A stretch of 6,424 nt of DNA from contig RHCK01000098.1 in NCBI GenBank assembly GCA_010030605.1, positions 1-6,424 on the forward strand, in the 5' to 3' direction. Within the stretch, counting starts at the first letter, position 1; the number at the start of each line of letters is the position of its first letter. Made by a program: the position numbers and the translations under genes. Origin of the DNA: Acidimicrobiia bacterium. Its GTDB lineage: Bacteria; Actinomycetota; Acidimicrobiia; Acidimicrobiales; Ilumatobacteraceae. Of this stretch, positions 1 to 4,790 are shown piece after piece. The notes under the pieces are model-generated. The model had not been told where the DNA came from. It was given only the letters and a program-made list of their open reading frames with translations, and did not search any database.

Positions 1-3
1 AAT

Positions 4-18
4 GCGACAAATTGTCGC
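4..18. repeat. 15-bp palindrome, copy 1
   Basis: The sequence GCGACAAATTGTCGC is a perfect inverted repeat: 7-bp arms GCGACAA and TTGTCGC around one central A at position 11. An identical copy sits at 46-60. Perfect short palindromes of this size are typical of sites bound by dimeric helix-turn-helix regulators, but a small hairpin role is also possible. The binding protein, if there is one, cannot be named from the sequence. Confidence 0.85.
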
Positions 19-45
19 TTTACATACATGTGCCAGGTACACAAA

Positions 46-60
46 GCGACAAATTGTCGC
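46..60. repeat. 15-bp palindrome, copy 2
   Basis: This copy, GCGACAAATTGTCGC, is identical to the one at 4-18, including the central A (position 53). The centres are 42 bp apart, which is four turns of B-DNA, so two bound dimers would lie on the same face of the helix. It starts to the left of the protease stop codon, eight bases beyond it. No further copy was noticed elsewhere in the window. Confidence 0.85.
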
Positions 61-67
61 ATTTTGG

Positions 68-2716
68 TTAGGGGGTGTCGCCGGGGAACCATCCGTTGAC
101 GTCGATGATCAAGTGGGCGATTCCATACACATGCAGGCAGATCCTTCCGCTGCCATCGACCGGCACCGTGGCGGCGTTGGCCACGATCTGTCGATCACGG
201 AAGTTGATGTTGGAAACATTGGGACGCCCGACGTCACACGGGTACACGGACACGTAACCGCCCACATCGGGCGCCGAGGTTTCGGCGGCAGTGATGTTCA
301 CCGACACCGCCGACACCCCGACGCTCGGAATCCCTCCGGTGCCCACCACGGTGAACGACAGGTCAACGGCATTTCCCGTGAAGTTTCCGACGCGCGCGAT
401 GGGAACCGGTCCGCTTCCGTCGCGGGTGTCCATGACTCGACTGGGGGCGACGGGGGTGAAACCAGCACTGGAGGCGAACCAGCCGTTCACATCGACGATG
501 ACGTGAGCGGTGCCGTAGACGTGGAAGCAGATGCGGCCGAGGTTGTCGACCGGAACAATGACAGCGTTGGCCACGATCTCTCCGTCGGAGAAATTGAGGT
601 TGGACACGTCGGGCCGTCCGGTCGAGCAGGGATACACGGTGAGATAACCGCCCACGGCGGGAGCCGACGTATTGGAGACCGTCACGTTCAATGACACGGC
701 AGCCACGCCCGACGTCGGAACACTGTCGGCACCGAGAACGGTGAACGGCAGATCGGTGGCGGTCCCCGAGAAGTTGCCCACCCGGGTCGCGTTCACGACA
801 CCGACGGCGTTGCGCGTATCCATCACACGGTTCGGTGTCACCGTGGAAAAGCCCGCACCGAACGGCAACCAACCGTACGCATCGACGATCAGATGGGCGA
901 TTCCGTACACGTGGAAGCAGATGTCGCCGTCTCCCACGGGAACGATCACGGCGTTGGGCACGATCTGACCATTGGTGAAGTTGATGTTCGACACGTTGGG
1001 TCGTCCGGTGGCGCACGGATACACGGTCACGTAGCCACCCTCGTCCGGAGCCGCGGTTTCCGTGGCGGTGACGTTCAGCGACACGGCGGCCACGCCCAGA
1101 TTGGGTACGCCACCGGCGCCGAGGATGCGGAACCTCAGATCGGTGGCGGTTCCGGAGAAGTTGCCGACCTTCTCCCGCGCGACCCCTCCGGTTCCATCGC
1201 GGGTGTCGAGCACGCGGTTTGGCGTGACGTCGACGAGCGCTCCTCGTTGGCTGTAGTCCGACAACGACTGCAACGCGGTGGTGGCGTTCACGATGCCCTG
1301 CCCGCAATAGAAGGTGTCCGAGGGGTTGCTACTGCAGTCGGATCCGGCGGGAAACGGGGACGCTGTTTGCTGCAGGATGTGTCGCGCGTCCACGAACGTG
1401 AGCGTTGGTTTGTACGACAACATGAGCGATACCACGCCGGCCACGATGGGTGCCGCCATGCTCGTTCCGGACTTGGTGGCGTACGTCCACGACGACGTCG
1501 TCGTGCTGGTGCCGGCGTTCATGGTGGATTTGATCACGCTTCCCGGTGCGGCGATCTCGACCGTCGAGCCGTAGTTCGACTGACTGAGCTTCGAGCCGTT
1601 CTGCGTCGTGGCCGCCACGGTGAGCACGTTGTCGCAGTTGGCCGGCGCGTAGTCGTTCAGGTCCAGGTCGAGATTGCTGTTGCCAGCGGCGACCACGATG
1701 ATGCTGCCGTTGTTGACGGCTGCGTTGATGGCGCTCTGCTCCGCCGCAGTGCACGGACTTACGCCACCGAGGCTGAGATTGATCACCTTGGCGGGAGTGG
1801 GGTTGATCGGAGGTGCGGCTCGCCCGCTCAACAAGTCGGTGGGAATCGCGACTCCGGCGGCCCAACGAATGGCGACGATCTCGTCGGATGTCACACCTCC
1901 ACACGCACCAAGAATGCGAATGTGTTGGATCTTGGCCCGCGGGTTGATGCCGGCGATTCCGATGCCATTGTTCATTTCGGCACCGATGATGCCGGCCACG
2001 TGCGACCCGTGCCACGAGCTGTGATACGCGGTGGATGTCGTCGTGCATTGACCGGTGGTTTCCCAGTCGCCCTCGTCGGTCTCGTTGGCATCCCAACCGT
2101 CGCCGTCGCGAGCGTTGGACACCGACGACATGAAGTCGTAGCCCGCCACCAGATTGTCCGCCATGTCGGGGTGGTCCGCCCCGAGATAACGAGGACGGCC
2201 GGTGTCGATGACCGCGACCACCACGTCGTTGGTCCCCGGCGCCGCTGTCCATCCAGCCTCCAATCCGATGCCGGCATTGGTTGCACCATTGAACGCTTGG
2301 AGCGACCATTGGCTTGACCACTCCGGATCGTTCGGTGCGGTGGTCGCGTAACGGGGATAGTCGGGCGATGCCGATGCGACCACACCGTCGTTTTCGAGTG
2401 TCCTCGCCACCGCTTCGGCTTCCTCGACGGAGATGGGCTCGTCCAACACGATGGTTTCGAAACGGTCTCCCAATCGTGTGCCCCGTACCGCGTCGGTGTC
2501 GGTGAGCGCCTCCACGCTCGACAGAGCCGCCAAGGACGTTCGCCCGGGCAATCGCTCGATGATGATCGATGTGATGTCGGAGGAGACGGTGTTGTCGTTG
2601 GTGTCGTCGTTGACGACCACGGTCATGGCGTTGGCCGGACGAGCGATGGGGACGACGAGTCCGACGCCCAAAGTCATTGCGACGATCGCAGTCGCACGAC
2701 GCATCATGACGGTCAC
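68..2716 (-). CDS. Secreted S8 (subtilisin-family) serine protease with three C-terminal repeats
   Basis: This is an 882-residue exported endopeptidase. Residues 1-30 form a signal peptide (MMRR, a hydrophobic stretch, then ANA before the likely cleavage). Residues about 45-125 resemble an inhibitor I9-type propeptide. The catalytic domain spans about 130-485: Asp171 (VIDTG), His236 (HGSHVAG), oxyanion Asn346 (AAGNSN) and Ser419 (GTSMAAP) are all present. The Asp-His interval is 65 residues, twice that of subtilisin, with an acidic insert; this and the long segment after AIRWAAG recall Xanthomonas-type extracellular proteases. Three repeats follow, and the protein ends four residues after the last, with no LPXTG motif or membrane anchor. 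The GTG at 2716 overlaps the upstream stop (GTGA), suggesting translational coupling. The ATG at 2707 is an alternative start, with GGGGTGA placed as a possible ribosome site. The family is sure; the substrate is unknown. Confidence 0.95.
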   Translation of the reverse strand: MTVMMRRATAIVAMTLGVGLVVPIARPANAMTVVVNDDTNDNTVSSDITSIIIERLPGRTSLAALSSVEALTDTDAVRGTRLGDRFETIVLDEPISVEEAEAVARTLENDGVVASASPDYPRYATTAPNDPEWSSQWSLQAFNGATNAGIGLEAGWTAAPGTNDVVVAVIDTGRPRYLGADHPDMADNLVAGYDFMSSVSNARDGDGWDANETDEGDWETTGQCTTTSTAYHSSWHGSHVAGIIGAEMNNGIGIAGINPRAKIQHIRILGACGGVTSDEIVAIRWAAGVAIPTDLLSGRAAPPINPTPAKVINLSLGGVSPCTAAEQSAINAAVNNGSIIVVAAGNSNLDLDLNDYAPANCDNVLTVAATTQNGSKLSQSNYGSTVEIAAPGSVIKSTMNAGTSTTTSSWTYATKSGTSMAAPIVAGVVSLMLSYKPTLTFVDARHILQQTASPFPAGSDCSSNPSDTFYCGQGIVNATTALQSLSDYSQRGALVDVTPNRVLDTRDGTGGVAREKVGNFSGTATDLRFRILGAGGVPNLGVAAVSLNVTATETAAPDEGGYVTVYPCATGRPNVSNINFTNGQIVPNAVIVPVGDGDICFHVYGIAHLIVDAYGWLPFGAGFSTVTPNRVMDTRNAVGVVNATRVGNFSGTATDLPFTVLGADSVPTSGVAAVSLNVTVSNTSAPAVGGYLTVYPCSTGRPDVSNLNFSDGEIVANAVIVPVDNLGRICFHVYGTAHVIVDVNGWFASSAGFTPVAPSRVMDTRDGSGPVPIARVGNFTGNAVDLSFTVVGTGGIPSVGVSAVSVNITAAETSAPDVGGYVSVYPCDVGRPNVSNINFRDRQIVANAATVPVDGSGRICLHVYGIAHLIIDVNGWFPGDTP
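83..451 (-). repeat. Protease C-terminal repeat 3 (residues about 756-878)
   Basis: This last unit opens with VAPSRVMDTRDG and ends with HLIIDVNGWFP, four residues before the stop codon. It keeps the paired cysteines (Cys827 and Cys860) and the motifs RPNVSNINF and NAATVPVD. It is somewhat more diverged than repeats 1 and 2 (VGNFTGNAVDL, VSAVSVNIT). This would fit a more recent duplication between units 1 and 2, though I have not aligned them in full. Confidence 0.86.
473..841 (-). repeat. Protease C-terminal repeat 2 (residues about 626-748)
   Basis: This second unit opens with VTPNRVMDTRN and ends with HVIVDVNGWFA. It is very close to repeat 1: VGNFSGTATDL and GVAAVSLNVT are identical in both. 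The similarity also shows at DNA level; for example AGATCGGTGGCGGT occurs at 750-763 and again at 1137-1150. Cys697 and Cys730 match the cysteine pair of repeat 1. The period from repeat 1 is about 129 residues. Confidence 0.88.
863..1228 (-). repeat. Protease C-terminal repeat 1 (residues about 497-618)
   Basis: This is the first of three tandem protein repeats. It opens with VTPNRVLDTRDG, passes through VGNFSGTATDL, GVAAVSLNVT and GGYVTVYPC, and ends with HLIVDAYGWLP. Cys568 and Cys600 recur at the same places in the other copies and probably form a disulfide outside the cell. The strand-rich pattern suggests a compact beta fold. Similar units are common in exported actinobacterial proteins, usually without known function; binding to cell wall or polymer is a guess. 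Confidence 0.88.
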
Positions 2717-3600
2717 CCCAGCGCTTCGGCGATGGCGCGGATGCTGCGAACGTCGATGGGATCGCTGACCACGATCACCTCGTCGGCGCCGGCATCTCGC
2801 AACTCCAGAATTCGGGCGCGCGCGTCCGTGAGAGTGGCCGCCGAATACTCGACGGGTCGTGGCCGTTCTCCGGCATCGGGATCAGTCACCACCAGCAGAC
2901 ACGCACTGCGCTTCAGCGTGGTTTGGTCGCGACCCACTTCGGTGCAGAGTCGGGAGATTCGTCCGTTCAATTCGGCGAACCCCTCGGCCGAGTTGCCGAA
3001 CCAGTCGAACCAGGTGTTCCACCACGCGGCGCCGCGCAGACCGGCCCGCAACACTCGGTCACCGATGGAGCCGATCATGATCGGCACCGGTCGATGGGGA
3101 GTCGGGAGCAACACGGCGTCGTCGACCCGATGGAATTCGCCATCGAGGGTGACTCGGCCACCTGCCACCAGCGGTTCGATGATGCGGAGAGCCTCTTCGA
3201 ATCGAGCGGCGCGTCGATCGAAGGGAATTCCGAAGGCGTCGAATTCGGGTTGGTTCCAACCAGCGCCAATGCCGAGGATGAAACGACCCGCGCTGACGTC
3301 GTCGATGGTGGCGGCCATCTTGGCGATCAGGCTCGGCGGATGGAAACCGACGCACGCGACGAGCGGACCGAGTTCGATACGTTCCGTTTCGGCGGCCAGA
3401 GCGGCCAGCATGGTCCAGGCCTCCCATGGTCCGCGTTCGGGTCGACCGTCGCCGCGATACAGCAGATGATCGCCCAACCACATGCTGTCGAAGCCCACGG
3501 TTTCGGCCACGGTGGCCATCTCGCGATATTCGGACCATCGCACCACGCGTTCCACTTCGGGCAACTGAATGCCGATGCGGATTCCGGGCACGAGACTCAT
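2713..3600 (-). CDS. LLM-class (luciferase-like) oxidoreductase, probably F420-dependent
   Basis: This 295-residue cytoplasmic enzyme has the luciferase-like monooxygenase (TIM barrel) fold. The first strand is GIRIGIQLPEV (residues 6-16), followed by AETVGFDSMWLGDHL (32-46), the family hallmark SAGRFILGIGAGWNQPEFDAFGIPF (103-127) and the strand PVPIMIGSIGDRVLR (171-185). The ending, AGADEVIVVSDP (270-281), is also typical. Length fits the family. In actinobacteria such proteins mostly use the deazaflavin F420 and catalyse hydride transfer, but some use FMN, and the substrate cannot be read from sequence. The ATG at 3600 sits directly before the first beta strand. No Shine-Dalgarno motif precedes it; instead a TANNNT hexamer lies six bases upstream, suggesting a leaderless message. 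Its TGA stop overlaps the GTG start of the protease gene by 4 bp, so the two are likely co-transcribed. Confidence 0.92.
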   Translation of the reverse strand: MSLVPGIRIGIQLPEVERVVRWSEYREMATVAETVGFDSMWLGDHLLYRGDGRPERGPWEAWTMLAALAAETERIELGPLVACVGFHPPSLIAKMAATIDDVSAGRFILGIGAGWNQPEFDAFGIPFDRRAARFEEALRIIEPLVAGGRVTLDGEFHRVDDAVLLPTPHRPVPIMIGSIGDRVLRAGLRGAAWWNTWFDWFGNSAEGFAELNGRISRLCTEVGRDQTTLKRSACLLVVTDPDAGERPRPVEYSAATLTDARARILELRDAGADEVIVVSDPIDVRSIRAIAEALG

Positions 3601-3606
3601 GGCATC

Positions 3607-3612
3607 AGGTTA
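3607..3612 (-). promoter_or_regulatory. Possible -10 box of a leaderless transcript
   Basis: The minus-strand hexamer TAACCT fits the actinobacterial TANNNT -10 pattern. Only six bases separate it from the ATG at 3600, so transcription would begin at or next to the start codon. That spacing, together with the lack of a Shine-Dalgarno motif, is the usual mark of a leaderless mRNA. No good -35 element is seen at 17-18 bp, so this remains tentative. Confidence 0.4.
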
Positions 3613-3628
3613 CGGGTGTGGCCGATTG

Positions 3629-3638
3629 CCCGATCGGG
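3629..3638. promoter_or_regulatory. 10-bp palindrome between divergent genes
   Basis: CCCGATCGGG is a perfect inverted repeat near the centre of the 76-bp divergent spacer. Its placement would let one regulator control both directions. The symmetry does not extend into the flanks. Short CG-rich palindromes around GATC are frequent by chance in GC-rich DNA, so confidence is low. Confidence 0.3.
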
Positions 3639-3662
3639 GTCTACGGTTGTCGGTAGAGATTC

Positions 3663-3669
3663 GGGGGAG
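3663..3669 (+). promoter_or_regulatory. Ribosome binding site of the kinase gene
   Basis: GGGGGAG ends seven bases before the ATG at 3677, a normal Shine-Dalgarno spacing. It decides this start over in-frame ATGs further upstream (3569, 3599), which overlap the divergent gene and lack such a motif. Confidence 0.7.
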
Positions 3670-3676
3670 TCGGACC

Positions 3677-4777
3677 ATGGGGCAAGCACAGGACATCCGT
3701 AGCGATCCGCGAACGATCGACACCGCATGGATGGCCCGCGTCCTGGAAAATGCCGGGATCGCGGGCGGGGCCACCCTCACCGATTGTCGCTTCGACGGAT
3801 TCGTCGGCACCGGACAGACCGGGTGCAACGGTCGGTTTTCTCTGACATGGAGCGAATCCGCAACCAACGACGCGAACGTTCGTCCGGCCACCGTGATGGG
3901 CAAGTTCCCCTCGCTCGACGAGACCGCTCGCTCGACCGGCTTCGGCGGAAGCGCCTACGTCACCGAGTACAACTTCTACAGCCGTGTGGCCCCCACCGTG
4001 AAGGTGCGCGCGCCGAAGTGTCATCACGCAGCTCTGAATCTGGAGGCCCAACAGTTCTGCCTCATCATGGAAGACCTCGCCGGATCGGAACAAGGCGATC
4101 AGTTCGTGGGTCTCACCTTGGACGAGGCCGACCTCGCGGTCGAGCAAGCAGTTTTGATGCACGCTCCGCGTTGGGGCGATCCGACGCTCTCCGAGATCGC
4201 GGCCAACCCGTCGACGCTCGAGGAACGCGCCGCGATGTTGTCGATGATCTACTCGATGATGCTTCCGGCGTTCATGGAACGACTGGGCCCGCGCCTCGAG
4301 GAACCCATCGCGCGCATCGTGCAGGACTTCGCCCCGCACGTGGCCCGTTGGGCCATGGGTTCGGGAACCCCGCTCACCTTGGCGCACTACGACTTTCGTC
4401 CCGACAACTTCTTGTTCGCTCGCACCCCGACCGCGCCGCCCTTGGTGATCGTCGACTGGCAGACCGCCAATCAGGGTTTGGGAATGGTCGATGTGGCGTA
4501 CATGATCGCCGGCAGTTTCACTCCCGAGCGTCGCCGCGACGTGGAGCGCGATCTGCTGGAGTCGTACCGACAGCGCATGAACGTGGCCGGCGTGGCGTAC
4601 GACGTCGACACGTGTTGGCGCGACTATCGCTTCGGCTCGCTGTGGGGTTTGATCATCACGGTGTTGGCCACATCGATGGCGGCGCGAACCGAACGCGGCG
4701 ACGATTTGTTCGTCAAAATGGCCACCCAACATGGACACCAAGCGATCGACCACGACGCGATGGACCTCGTGAAGTGA
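3677..4777 (+). CDS. Phosphotransferase of the APH / ecdysteroid-kinase-like superfamily
   Basis: This 366-residue soluble kinase-like protein should move the ATP gamma-phosphate to a small molecule. The N-lobe shows a glycine-containing loop (FVGTGQTGCNGRFSL, residues 42-56), a probable ATP-binding Lys76 in VMGKFPS and a likely paired Glu97. The hinge is CLIMEDL (128-134). The C-lobe holds the Brenner-type motif LAHYDFRPDNFLF (235-247), with catalytic base Asp239 and metal-binding Asn244, and VIVDWQTA (257-264), where Asp260 takes the DFG-aspartate role. Length fits the family. The overall style recalls EcKinase/DUF1679 proteins, which in insects phosphorylate ecdysteroids; bacterial members mostly have no assigned substrate. 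Antibiotic resistance is not supported by context. The next gene begins after 13 bases with its own strong ribosome site, so the two form an operon. Family placement is firm; substrate unknown. Confidence 0.9.
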   Translation: MGQAQDIRSDPRTIDTAWMARVLENAGIAGGATLTDCRFDGFVGTGQTGCNGRFSLTWSESATNDANVRPATVMGKFPSLDETARSTGFGGSAYVTEYNFYSRVAPTVKVRAPKCHHAALNLEAQQFCLIMEDLAGSEQGDQFVGLTLDEADLAVEQAVLMHAPRWGDPTLSEIAANPSTLEERAAMLSMIYSMMLPAFMERLGPRLEEPIARIVQDFAPHVARWAMGSGTPLTLAHYDFRPDNFLFARTPTAPPLVIVDWQTANQGLGMVDVAYMIAGSFTPERRRDVERDLLESYRQRMNVAGVAYDVDTCWRDYRFGSLWGLIITVLATSMAARTERGDDLFVKMATQHGHQAIDHDAMDLVK

Positions 4778-4780
4778 AAC

Positions 4781-4786
4781 GGAGGA
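4781..4786 (+). promoter_or_regulatory. Ribosome binding site of the monooxygenase gene
   Basis: GGAGGA lies in the 13-bp gap after the kinase stop; its GGAGG core ends five bases before the ATG at 4791. It is a near-ideal Shine-Dalgarno sequence and fixes the start of the flavin monooxygenase. Confidence 0.85.
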
Positions 4787-4790
4787 ACCG

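Larger units (their letters stand above)
1..63. repeat. Large inverted repeat enclosing both palindromes
   Basis: Bases 1-21 and 43-63 are reverse complements of each other over 21 positions, with a single mismatch at the central base of the small palindromes. The outer flanks read AAT and ATT, the inner flanks TTT and AAA. The spacer is 22-42. One transcript could therefore fold either as two small hairpins or as one long stem of about 20 pairs. On the plus strand the right arm runs into a T4 run (62-65), so it could act as a terminator for a rightward gene ending left of the window. The repeat may extend past position 1. Confidence 0.75.
1..67. other. Non-coding left edge, 3' of the protease gene
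   Basis: This short stretch lies between the left window edge and the TAA stop (68-70, minus strand) of the S8 protease gene. It is visibly richer in A and T than the coding DNA beside it. Nearly all of it is taken up by two palindromes and the 21-bp spacer between them, listed separately. I see no convincing start codon or coding frame here. A plus-strand frame that opens at position 2 is only a shadow of the protease gene. What lies to the left is unknown, so it cannot be said whether this is an upstream region of a leftward gene or a junction between convergent genes. Confidence 0.8.
3601..3676. promoter_or_regulatory. Divergent intergenic region
   Basis: These 76 bases separate the leftward oxidoreductase-protease pair from the rightward kinase-monooxygenase pair, so promoters for both transcripts should lie here. 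It contains a perfect 10-bp palindrome, CCCGATCGGG (3629-3638), in the middle, which could be an operator serving both directions. TAnnnT hexamers fitting a -10 box are seen on both strands (minus 3612-3607; plus TACGGT 3642-3647), but no good TTGACA-like -35 box is spaced correctly for either, so exact promoters are uncertain. Confidence 0.55.

Noticed and set aside
22..42. TGGCAC in the minus-strand spacer as a sigma-54 type -24 element
   Set aside because: The matching TTGC -12 element is absent at the required spacing, and actinobacteria generally lack sigma-54.
1..65. Start of a CRISPR array
   Set aside because: Only two 15-bp copies are visible, the repeats are perfect palindromes too short for a CRISPR repeat, the flanks are mirrored, and no cas gene is present. 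A longer array to the left is not expected from the mirrored flanks.
2..694. Plus-strand frame starting inside the first palindrome (MRQIVAL...)
   Set aside because: It is antisense to protease repeats 2 and 3, and its repetitive look is only a reflection of those repeats. No ribosome site is visible in the available sequence.
893..2317. Long plus-strand open frame (474 codons) opposite the protease
   Set aside because: It lies wholly antisense to a clear S8 protease, its translation is rich in Arg, Gly, Val and His with no recognisable domain, and such shadow frames are common in GC-rich DNA.
3569..3676. Upstream extension of the kinase reading frame to ATG 3569 or 3599
   Set aside because: These starts overlap the beginning of the divergent oxidoreductase gene and lack a ribosome site; the ATG at 3677 has GGGGGAG seven bases upstream and better matches family length.
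3677..4777. Aminoglycoside or macrolide resistance kinase
   Set aside because: Only the general superfamily motifs match; the neighbouring Baeyer-Villiger gene and the EcKinase-like style favour a metabolic substrate, and nothing shows a resistance cassette.
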